A stretch of DNA of 64,000 nt from Archegozetes longisetosus (Eukaryota > Arthropoda > Arachnida > Sarcoptiformes > Trhypochthoniidae), in the NCBI GenBank assembly GCA_018873245.2, contig JAEMBT020000007.1, forward strand, positions 10,623,129-10,687,128. Reading direction: 5' to 3'. The translations under genes and the position numbers were made by a program. The first letter of the stretch is position 1, and every line of letters starts with the position of its first letter. This document shows, piece after piece, positions 1 to 9,097 of the stretch. Below the pieces are notes generated by a model. The model did not search any database and was not told where the DNA came from. It saw only the letters and a list, made by a program, of their open reading frames with translations.

Positions 1-873
1 TAATCCATTGAACCTTCAACATCTACGACAACTGTAACACCTGTAGCATACTTCTTTAGATTTCACCACCAGTAGTGCCATTAGCACCAGAACCATCACA
101 CCACAAGCACTATCATTATCATCACTATTATCACGACATTGTCATTCTCTTTAATTTTATAATAATAATATTTTTTATTTTTTATTTACTTAATATTAAT
201 ATTATTAATTGTTAATTATTATAATTAATAATATTAATAATATCAATAATATCAATATTAAATAAACAATAGATAAAATAATAATAATAATATTATTATT
301 ATTACTTTGCCTATTTTTAACAATGGATCTAATCTTCATATTTTATATTTTAAAATATAAATATTTTTAAATAATTGATAACACGTATATTTGAATGTGG
401 ATACGATAAGGGGGCGTTAATAAACAAATGACTCCATAAGGAGTCAATAGTTCATAATGAGTCAATGGGAGCCCCCGCTTCATATATGATAACCCAATAA
501 GCTCACCTCCGCGTAGTTTTCCTTCAGTAACGCTGACGAGCTTTCTCAATGTAATTAATAATCCTTAATGTTAAGAACATTTAAAAATTCATATTTCAAC
601 CACCATATTTTTGAAAAATTCTGCTTTCGATTTCACTTCATATAACCTAAATCTGATACCCATATTGGCTTTGTGGCTAATTACATCAATTCTGATTAAG
701 TCCTCTGCTGTACCTTAAGTTTGAAGTAAATTTATTCAGATTTTGGCACATCAAGAATTCTATATGGAACGTGTCAAAAGAATGATAAAGCTCAAAGTTT
801 TAAGGAGCATAACAATATAGTTTAGTTGACTTATATTTACAAGTTGTGCACTGCTACTTGTAAAGGATAGTTC
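1..873. other. Gene-free AT-rich stretch
   Basis: No convincing coding region. Positions about 121-360 are low-complexity AAT/ATT runs with many short self-complementary pieces. Near 410-475 there is a weak inverted pair (GGGGGC / GCCCCC) around a short minus-strand open frame that I do not recognise. Confidence 0.6.
151..310. repeat. AT-rich low-complexity (AAT/ATT) tract
   Basis: Almost pure A+T, made of irregular AAT, ATT and TAATATTA units that read similarly on both strands. It is simple-sequence DNA, not a defined transposon: no terminal repeats or target duplication are visible. Confidence 0.8.
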
Positions 874-1266
874 TCAAGTAGTTCTTTTCTCAAACAAATT
901 TTCAGTATTAGTTTGCTTTTTCCAATTTTGTGTTGGCGGTTTCTTCGCCAGCCCGTTTTCCCTAAACTTCTTGGGAGTTTGGGCATAAGTGAGCGATGTG
1001 GTTATTAGAGCAATGTTCTCCTACACTAGCGCTACGCACTTTATTCCCTCACCTAGGAATGTCAACTCTCCAGCTTTAAGACAATGTCCCCCGGCCCTCA
1101 GTGCAGGTATGAAGCTGTAGATCAAAGTTTTGTTCTTCTGTACCCCTATGATTTTAACCTTATTGGGAATAATTCTTAAAAATTGTCCTATGGTCCCTCC
1201 TTCGAAATTTGTTCTCCAATTTTCACTTGATGAAGTGTTGGCATCTCTACCTTCATCCAGCTTAAC
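874..1266 (-). pseudogene. Decayed retroelement-like ORF (possibly Ty1/copia-type)
   Basis: On the minus strand one frame stays open for about 130 codons with a single in-frame TAG, and its base composition is richer in G+C than the surroundings, as expected for former coding sequence. It contains the pieces FIPALRAGG, GELTFLGEGIKC and FRENGL. Their order and spacing are reminiscent of the segment before the integrase of Ty1/copia polyproteins (VLYVPxLRxNLLSVxxLTxxG...). That comparison is from memory and weak. No start codon, LTRs or catalytic domain are visible. It could equally be a broken host exon. Confidence 0.3.
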
Positions 1267-1919
1267 TTACCCACACTATAGTAGTAATAATGTTGATATA
1301 TTAATTTTAGTTGAATTAAGTAAGAGGAGTAGTTCACTAGGCTAAGCGTGAAGTATAAGGTAAACAAAAGTAAAACGAGTAGGGCGTTAATTTTTATTAT
1401 TATTGATGTGGTTTAGTGAAAAAATTTTGAATATTGAATATTGATTTATTACAAAGCAAAATGATACATTTTTGTCAGGTTAATATGATTTCATTTATAA
1501 TCTTAATAAAAGCTATACTCTGAATAAACATGAAAAATATATGTAAGTTTCTAAACAACTGCCTAATTGATCACTTGAACCATAGAGATGAATTATAAAT
1601 AGATTTTTAACTAAATAGAGAGGATCATAAAACTATAAAGATTTAAGTTATGGAAGTATGAAAGTAATAAATTCATAAAATATTAACAAATATATCGGGT
1701 CTCGGGTTGCTGCTCTAATCCATTTTGATAAGACTTAAGTATTGAGGGCTTATCTATGAAAATAGTAATCTAATTATTGCAACATTAGCCTAAAAATGTT
1801 TGATAACTTTACAAAATTAACTCATAAAATATTACTAGTGTCGCTACTATTACAACGATTACATTAAATTCTTTGTAATTCAGCCCTTAATGTTTAGGCT
1901 AAATTTTATAAAACAAATT
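1267..1919. other. Gene-free stretch
   Basis: Ordinary AT-rich DNA. A plus-strand open frame that crosses from the previous feature (1130-1345) is only a shadow of the minus-strand frame. Nothing else is supported. Confidence 0.55.
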
Positions 1920-1925
1920 TTTATT
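1920..1925 (-). terminator. AATAAA polyadenylation signal
   Basis: TTTATT on the plus strand reads AATAAA on the minus strand, about 80 bases past the stop codon of the Cys-rich secreted protein gene, a normal distance for an animal mRNA 3' end. Confidence 0.45.
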
Positions 1926-2003
1926 CTTTCAAAATTATGGTCTTAATAGAAATTAATGATTACTAAGAGCAACTTTTAAGCAATGAATTCACAGATACTA
2001 GAC

Positions 2004-2426
2004 TTAAAAATAATTTCTGAACAAATATTCTTTGCATTCGTTCATTTCAATAGATTGAATCCAATCTTTCCAATAATTTTCATATTCTAGTGCTTGACTT
2101 CTGGAGCAGTACTTATATCCAAAACCAATTTTGCAGTTTATAACTTTCCAAACATTATAACATTTTTTATCCAAATCATTAGAAGTTTGACTGAATTGGT
2201 TGCATTTCCTATCGATTACTTCAGAATGCTCATCGAGCAAAACATTACACTCTAAACAATCGGTCTTGCAGTCAATAAACTTGTTATTTATAGCATATTT
2301 TTCAATTAAATTATTATCAAAAGCTTTACAACTTATAAGTAAAACTTCAACAAAAAGTAAAATAGTTAAAATGTGGATGAAGGCTTGAAAACACATTTTG
2401 CAAACTATTCGAATGCTATGAAGCAT
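2004..2426 (-). CDS. Small secreted cysteine-rich protein (8 Cys)
   Basis: Unrecognised family. The frame codes for about 140 residues: a short start, a hydrophobic stretch (AFIHILTILLFVEVLLIS) that looks like a signal peptide, then a mature part of about 105 residues with eight cysteines. Their arrangement starts C-x3-C-x2-C and ends in C near KEYLF, which suggests four disulphides and an extracellular location. The open frame reaches a minus-strand splice acceptor (TTTTATTTACAG, ending at 2439), so a 5' exon, probably untranslated, may lie upstream. I start at the first ATG after that acceptor (2426). The ATG at 2396 would place the hydrophobic core closer to the N terminus and is an equally good start. 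A polyadenylation signal follows at 1920. Function cannot be deduced: salivary or other secreted effector, odorant carrier and protease inhibitor are all possible. Confidence 0.6.
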   Translation of the reverse strand: MLHSIRIVCKMCFQAFIHILTILLFVEVLLISCKAFDNNLIEKYAINNKFIDCKTDCLECNVLLDEHSEVIDRKCNQFSQTSNDLDKKCYNVWKVINCKIGFGYKYCSRSQALEYENYWKDWIQSIEMNECKEYLFRNYF

Positions 2427-2439
2427 ATGAGGAAACAAC

Positions 2440-3984
2440 TGTAAATAAAACTCATATCTTATTTTTTTATCAGCAGAATACTTTGTTATACATAAATAAA
2501 AGTCATAAAATAATTTCAGTTAAGATAATTATTAATGATACAAAACTTTACCTTAAAGTGATATACTATTAACAACTATTTGAACATATTAATATGAATA
2601 ACTTGGCTTAAAGCTATCCCTCATAACAACCAATTATTCATCATTCGCGAAGACAAGTTTCAGAAATAGAAAAATAGATTAGTATTTGTTTATGAATATC
2701 AATGATTCTTAATACTGTGGTGTCTCGATATAGCTGAGTGAACAAAGCAGTTCCAACAGTTATGCACTAATTTACAATGAAGCTAACTTAAACACTAAAA
2801 ATAGTGAAAATTTTGTGCAAAAACTTAGTTCTTTATTATTCAATTTGGATATAATCGCGTAGACTAAAAACAAAATTTCAAAAGATAGATCATGGATCCA
2901 CGTGCCGATCAATGTGGATTGAAAAGTACAAGAATTAATTCTTTATTTTACATCAAATAAATACATATCAAGATATAGCACTGCTCACTTTCAATAAGTT
3001 ATTGTTAGGTATTTAATATTAATTAGTTTGAAATTACAGCTAGTAACGAATAAGTTATAACTTATTTTAGTTTAATTCAATAAAATATCTTTAATCGCAA
3101 AGTAATAAAGTTTTCAGCGAGAGTAATTTCTTTGACGATAGAATAGATTTTAGAGATAGTTATCATAGTTGTAATCATAACTATCCGCAATACCTACGAT
3201 TGCGATTAAAGCGAATCAACAAATAGGTTGAATTTGATACGAGACTAGACATTGACTCTATTTCTGATGGATTGTTGCATTCCTATTGAATCATAAATTT
3301 TGAAAATTAATGAACAAAATAAATAATTTAAGTGTAATTTTAATAACCTAGTATTTTATATGGATTTACAAGAACCAAATATAAAATCTAACACGGGAGG
3401 TTCTGGACTATGTAATGACCCATTTCAGCAAATTTTTTGTAGCATGAATAATATGTCATATCATGTTCGAAAAGGTATATAAAAATTCTGACCGCCTGAT
3501 GTGTAGAAGTTATAACCATTCAAATTTGTTTTTCAATGCATAAACACTATTTTTCAAATTTTCATGTTTTTGATTTATTACTATTTACAATAAGAAAACA
3601 CCAAAACTTATTAAAAATTCACATAAATTGAAAGTAGCTAATTTTTCTGGCTTAATCATGAACAAGGATTTTTCTAATGACAATGAATGCTATGAGTACT
3701 TTATGACACAACATCTGAATGAAAGAAGATTCATTCAATTTCTAACGAAAACAAATTAATTTTTGATCTTACAATGGAAATTTAGGCAAAAGTTAATGAT
3801 AATGAAAAAATTGATCACTAATAAGTGTTTGACACGTAAATTGCTAGCACAGTAACTGTATGTAACAATTGCAAATTCAGGGCAGGAACAGCAATGATTT
3901 CCCAAAACGTTCTAAAGCAAATATTAATTTATCAAAATACTCTGGTGATTAATCAACGAATCCAGACTTATACTGATCCCATAC
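2440..3984. other. Gene-free stretch
   Basis: AT-rich DNA upstream of the Cys-rich gene; it may hold that gene's promoter and first exon, but I cannot place them. Near 2715-2745 there is a CTCGATATAG piece like the ends of the pogo-like element at 62562, too short to call. Confidence 0.5.
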
Positions 3985-3988
3985 TTAA

Positions 3989-4431
3989 CTCTTCGTCACA
4001 ACTGTGGGGTAAAATGTTCCCAAGTTTCACTTTAAAAATCTCGCTAAAATCAACAGAATGTCGTTATTTCTTGAGAATTTAGGTCCTCAGTCATATATCT
4101 GGCTTTGAATGACAAAAAATCTGATTAATTTAGACTTATAACTTTATTTTTAAAAATTTCTTTCTGGCAACATGTTTGAATGAGGACAGAAATTTGCACT
4201 AACATCGCAGTGCTGTAATGTCGCTACTAGCAATTCGAACCACTGATGATGCTGTAGCAGATAATAACTAAAAATGAATTAATTAGTAAATTTAAACTTC
4301 GAAAACAAGGTCTAACCTTGATTCTGAAAGCATTCAGACTAACCTAGAACAGATATAAGGGTGGAAAACGTGGGGTAACATTTTACCCCACAGTTAAATT
4401 ACGTTTTCGGAAATTAAGTTGTGACGAAGGG
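3989..4431. mobile_element. piggyBac-like MITE with TTAA target sites
   Basis: A 443-bp element with no coding capacity. Both ends read C[TC]CTTCGTCACAACT inward, and each is flanked by TTAA (3985-3988 and 4432-4435), the target site duplicated by piggyBac-type elements. Just inside, ACTGTGGGGTAAAATGTT is also repeated in inverted orientation, further from the tip on the right side, so the arms differ by a small insertion. A 62-codon frame over the left end is spurious. Family assignment rests on the TTAA site and the CCY-type start. Confidence 0.65.
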
Positions 4432-4640
4432 TTAATCATATTGTTATGCAGATATAAATTCTTTGATTTTAAATCAGTTTTTCATTCTTTTAAAATAGTT
4501 TGTCAAACAGTTATCTTTAAAATGCTTTATATTTTATGTAATGCTTTACTAATGCTTTCAAGGTTATCATTGTATTATCGTTAGCTATGAAATGCGGCTC
4601 ATATTTTAAAGAATAACAATTCAGATCTATTTTGTTTATA

Positions 4641-5163
4641 TAAGGATTTTCGGAAAGTTCCAGCGGCTTTCGTAGATGTATTTACGCGTTCTATTTTAAC
4701 AGTTTAAAAATTACAAATCGATTCCATTTCTCAATTGAAAGAACAGATATTTGTCTTCGAATTTTTGTCAAAATATTTTTGTTATTTGTGTCCAAACGAT
4801 GTTAGACCGAACTCCCGATAAGACTCACATACGTCACTGTATGTTATACGAATTCAATCGTGGATCAAATGCCACAGAGGCCGCCAATAATATCAATGTC
4901 ACTTATGGCCAAGTCATTAGTGCCCGTACTTGCCAAGAATGGTTCAGTCGATTCCGTTCCGGTGACTAGAACCTAGATGACCGTCCGAGACGTGGCCGAC
5001 CCTTAATTGTGAACAACGACGTCCTGACGGCTCTGGTCGTTCCGTTGGGGACATGTCGTCGATAATGACAGAAATTATATAATTGATTAAAATTTGTTCA
5101 CTTCTTTTTTAAATAAAATTAAATATTTGATAACAACCCGCTGGAACTTACCGAAAATCCTTA
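4641..5163 (+). mobile_element. Internally deleted mariner element
   Basis: Terminal inverted repeats of about 28 bp (TAAGGATTTTCGG[AT]AAGTTCCAGCGG) lie next to TA dinucleotides at 4639-4640 and 5164-5165, giving a 523-bp element. Only the N-terminal part of a mariner transposase remains between them. Full-length mariners are about 1.3 kb, so the catalytic DDE domain has been deleted. Confidence 0.85.
4799..5065 (+). pseudogene. mariner transposase, N-terminal HTH part only
   Basis: From the ATG at 4799 the frame gives MLDRTPDKTHIRHCMLYEFN, followed by a helix-turn-helix region ending in WFSRFRSGD. This is the DNA-binding N terminus of mariner transposases, in which a linker like SLEDxxRxGRP normally follows. 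Here the linker is present (NLDDRPRRGRP), but an amber stop at 4967-4969 sits just after RSGD and the frame ends soon after. No DDE catalytic residues remain, so it cannot be an active transposase. The open frame could also begin at 4751. Confidence 0.75.
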
Positions 5164-5165
5164 TA

Positions 5166-6708
5166 TAAGATATGTTAAAAAACTGGTAAAGGGAGTCAGT
5201 CTTTGGGCGGAGGCCTTGAGAAGGACCTCATTATGCCTCGAAGTGAATGTGAAAAAGTGTTAGAAAGAAGTAAAATCTTTTAATATGTGAGAACTTTAAA
5301 TATATTTATAACATTTTTATGTATCAATCAAATAATGAAATCACGTCTAAGTTCTATTTTATATTTCTTTATCTATTTGTTAATTAAATATTATTTTAAT
5401 TACTTATAATTTTTAAAGAAATTAAAAGATTATAATCAAACAAAGTATAATATAACTAATAATTTAATAGAATATTTGTTTCAGAATTCTGGATAAATAG
5501 TTAACTTTAGTCCCCAGTTATGCGTTTAGGTTTATGAGCTCGAACCTGAACGGCATAACAATATTAACAAATTATCTGATGAGAGTTGATTCTAATATTT
5601 TTAGGAATTCTATTCGTTTGAATACTTAAGAACTGAGTAAACATTAAATTAATGCGCAATAATCCGACCTATCTATTGTAAATGAGAAGCATAAAGATCT
5701 TTATTGAGACAAGATAGACATGAAAAATTAGAACTAATGATGCATAAAAACTTATTTTTAAACATGAAATTTTCAGATTATCTCTTTTTGTTCAAATTAG
5801 ATCCAAAATCATTAGGAGTTGTTCTTTATTAACGACATTATCTTATTAACTCTGAAATTTCACTCAATTCAAGCTCGTATTTTCTACGTAAGAATACACA
5901 AGAGTTAGCTATATTTATAGGAAAGTACTTTTTTAATGATCAGAACTTCTAAGTGTCTGGCGGTCAGCATTTTCATATATATCTTTTCGAACATGACATG
6001 AAATTCATCAATAAAAATATTTTTCAATTATCTCAATTAATGTACAAGTTATTTAAAAAAAAAGCTATCCTTATCGTATTACCAAAAGACTTGTAGTTGA
6101 TTTAGAGATCAACTAAAAGAAGTGAACTAAAATTTAAATTGTAAAGTATGTAAAGCGGTTTCAAATAGTACTGAATAAACTTTTACTTAAAGCAAATATT
6201 GCACTTTATCAGTCCTTTCTCAATAACGTACTTAATGATAGATTCGATTAAAATATACCATTCAATATATGAAATGAGCTTTTGATGTACAAAAATATTG
6301 AACATTAATATTTGTCTTCTCTCTCCTTTCTCGAAGATGAAGTAGCACTTAAGTAGGTTTTTATGAAATGCTGTCAATTTAGATTTCTCTTATAAGTAGT
6401 TTAACCTGACACATATATTAGTTGAGTAAGTTTCTGAAATTGTTCGTTACTTATCTATTTGCTAGTGACCAGTTTCATTAATAATATATTGACTGACTTA
6501 TAGCATATTAGGGCATTTCACAATAAACAGCAATTGTTTTATATGAGAATTCAAACTCTTTTTTGCTATAAGTAACCTAAATATGATTTTTTCTCCAAAT
6601 CATCACATTTATTTAAAAGTTTTTATCAAAAGAAGTATCTTTACTGAATAACTGTATTTGTCAAAAACCTTCATGCGTCAGAGATCGTTGAGTTTCTGAG
6701 AAGTTCTT
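5166..6708. other. Gene-free stretch
   Basis: AT-rich DNA downstream of the mariner remnant and beyond the 3' end of the large minus-strand gene. A 64-codon minus-strand frame (6183-6377) has no start context or recognisable motif. Confidence 0.55.
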
Positions 6709-6714
6709 TTTATT
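6709..6714 (-). terminator. AATAAA signal overlapping the stop codon
   Basis: The last codons of the 795-residue gene read AGA AAA TAA AAA on the minus strand, so a perfect AATAAA overlaps the stop. If used, the mRNA would have an extremely short 3' UTR. Confidence 0.35.
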
Positions 6715-9097
6715 TTCTGCTACTAGTTGATGAGAGATTTCCAGTTGGACCTCTTGTCGAACTTCTAGAACCACTTCCTTGGCTTTGTACTGAAGAATTT
6801 GTTGAACTTCGACTTCGATGATCACGAATTTCAAACAAGCTTTGCGACGGACTCGGAGACGGACTACTTGTTCGCCTCGAAGTTTCGAGATCAGAAAGAC
6901 TTCGCGAACTTCTCGTTGATGGACTTGAAGGCGATATCTGAGAACTCGGGTCTAAGCCACCTCCATAACCGGTATCAGTGCGTTCCCTAAGAGATGTCGC
7001 TTCAATTGGTGAGATATCCGTTGGTACTAACTTTACACCCAATTCTTCCGTTTTAGTCACTGGTGGATGTTGTGACCAATCGCTCACTCGATTTATACTA
7101 TAATTATTTAGTCCTTCATCTAAAAGTATGACCTGATTGTTGTGACAAATAAATATCGAAACACTTCCGCTATTGACTGTTAGGCTCGAGATGCCAGTGA
7201 TTGGCGGCTCTTCGGTTCCATTTCTACTAACAATCAATTGTCCATTTATTTTGAGAACTGAATTACTCCCGAATTCGAATCCACTGCTTGTCTCGTCATA
7301 AATCTTGACGACAGCACTTCCATTGGCTGAGACAACTATTAAGTCAGGTGAATGTCTGACGATCGCAGCATCTCTGAGCGAATCATTGTCGTTCGTGTTA
7401 AGCATAACAGTTCTAAGACTTCCATCACTTCCTCTTCCCTCGTAAACATGATGTCCAACAGTATGAGCTCTAATTCTTCCGACAAAAGTAGCGATTGGTT
7501 GACGAATATTTGGTCGGATGGTATAGTAAATGACATATTCGTGAGCATTAGTATAGTTCGGATGGTCTCTTGGAATACGAACGCCTACTCTTGGAGTTTT
7601 TCTGACTTGTGATTCGGTAGAAGTTTCTTCTGTTGGTGTTGTTTGAGTACTTCTTTCTATTAATTTCTTCGGAATTGTTTGAGTGCTTTTTTCTTTTCTT
7701 TCAAAGACACGCTTTGAAATATTCCGTTGTCTATCATTAAGTGATGGCAATATGTCATCAGAGAATGTCTTTGGGAAAAACCACGAGCCCGAATGGTCCT
7801 TCTGTTCAATCCATTCATTACTTATATTCTCTTTAGGTTTATTCGTATAATTTTCTGCTTCTTCTCGTCGCGATGACGTAATCGGTTTACTGAATTGTCT
7901 AAGTCTTCGAGTTTCTAATTCTAGTTCTCTTCTAGCATTAGATTCATTACCAGCAGTTGGCAATGGATGACCGAAGGATGTCTTAGGAAAATACCACGTT
8001 CCAGATTGATCTCTTTCTGTACACCAGCTGTTACTTAGCGCTGGCAAAGCTTCTGTTGAAGTATTTCTTCTACCAGTTGGTCGTCTTCGTTTAAGCGATG
8101 GGAATACGTCACCGAAGAATGTCTTCGGGAAAAACCATGAGCCCGTGTGATCTCTCTGCTTGACCCTTTCGTTGCTCACCTTTTTTGTCGACCTTTTGAA
8201 TGAATCGGGCAGATCAGATTCATGATTCCCTGTTGGGAACTGATAACCAAAGGATACCTTTGGGAAATACCGCGTTCCGAGTTGATCTCTTTCTTGACCC
8301 CATCTGTCACTCATCTTCAGAGAAACGTCTCTTCCAAGAACAGATTGTTTTTGATCACTACCCACTGCAGACAATGGACCACCAAAGAATCTTTTCGTGA
8401 AATTCAAACGCCTGCATTGAAACCTGTCTCGACTCCTCGGTTGTGAACTAGTTCCAGTGAAAGACGTTCGAGTAGGTGACTGTCTTTGCATTACTTTTTT
8501 TCTTATATCTCTATCTGCCAACTGTTCAGTTCTTACTCTTTCTCCTCGTTCAATCGGAATACTAACTGTATCTCTAGTTGTGGTTAGCGGACGTTTTGGA
8601 AACTGAAGATGCGTTTGTTCTCTATAATGATTAGGGAGTTTTTCATCCAAGAACAAGTCACCACTCAAGTAATCGATAACAACAAGTTTGTTACGGATAG
8701 TAATGAAAGCAGCTGAGGCATCAATATATACAGAGTGTTGGCCCTCATAAATCTGATGGCTTTTTCTAATTCTTAGTTTTCCTTTAACCACAAGTTGAGC
8801 CGAAGCCTCAAAGTAATAAACATATCCTTTTTCTCCCGCAAAAGCTGCCGAAATGCCGATTTGATTTGGAACTACTCTGAAAATAGTCCGATGTGGAGCG
8901 TTAAGAATACTAAGTTTGTTTCTATATCCTTCCTCAGTTGGCGATGTCGGCAGTATTTCGATCGTAGACTTTCCTCCTTTAATCCATTCAATTATTTGAT
9001 TGCTTTGAGAATACTCTCCGAAGAACAGTCCGATAGGTTTTCGACTACCATCAGAGTTGACCAAATATATGATCCATTCTTCAAGTATGACAGTCAT
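6710..9097 (-). CDS. Large intronless orphan protein with FPK repeats
   Basis: I do not recognise this 795-residue protein. The frame is unbroken for 2.4 kb in DNA otherwise full of stops and is visibly more G+C-rich than its flanks, so I trust it as coding. The start is the ATG at 9097; a TTG four codons earlier follows an in-frame stop. Residues about 1-155 are beta-rich (VYYFEASAQLVVKGKLRI...). Residues about 165-510 are polar and Arg/Ser/Thr-rich, with four copies of W-x-x-[EQ]-[RK]-D-[QH]-x-G-[ST]-x-[YF]-F-P-K near 265-289, 309-335, 355-382 and 424-453. A fifth, degenerate copy may lie near 223-247. Two STQT motifs follow (near 471 and 483). Residues about 518-663 form a second beta-rich region resembling the first. 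The last 100 residues are Ser/Arg/Pro-rich and probably disordered. There is no signal peptide or membrane segment, so it is probably cytoplasmic or nuclear. It could be a retrogene, a fast-evolving lineage gene or a domesticated element. Confidence 0.7.
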   Translation of the reverse strand: MTVILEEWIIYLVNSDGSRKPIGLFFGEYSQSNQIIEWIKGGKSTIEILPTSPTEEGYRNKLSILNAPHRTIFRVVPNQIGISAAFAGEKGYVYYFEASAQLVVKGKLRIRKSHQIYEGQHSVYIDASAAFITIRNKLVVIDYLSGDLFLDEKLPNHYREQTHLQFPKRPLTTTRDTVSIPIERGERVRTEQLADRDIRKKVMQRQSPTRTSFTGTSSQPRSRDRFQCRRLNFTKRFFGGPLSAVGSDQKQSVLGRDVSLKMSDRWGQERDQLGTRYFPKVSFGYQFPTGNHESDLPDSFKRSTKKVSNERVKQRDHTGSWFFPKTFFGDVFPSLKRRRPTGRRNTSTEALPALSNSWCTERDQSGTWYFPKTSFGHPLPTAGNESNARRELELETRRLRQFSKPITSSRREEAENYTNKPKENISNEWIEQKDHSGSWFFPKTFSDDILPSLNDRQRNISKRVFERKEKSTQTIPKKLIERSTQTTPTEETSTESQVRKTPRVGVRIPRDHPNYTNAHEYVIYYTIRPNIRQPIATFVGRIRAHTVGHHVYEGRGSDGSLRTVMLNTNDNDSLRDAAIVRHSPDLIVVSANGSAVVKIYDETSSGFEFGSNSVLKINGQLIVSRNGTEEPPITGISSLTVNSGSVSIFICHNNQVILLDEGLNNYSINRVSDWSQHPPVTKTEELGVKLVPTDISPIEATSLRERTDTGYGGGLDPSSQISPSSPSTRSSRSLSDLETSRRTSSPSPSPSQSLFEIRDHRSRSSTNSSVQSQGSGSRSSTRGPTGNLSSTSSRK

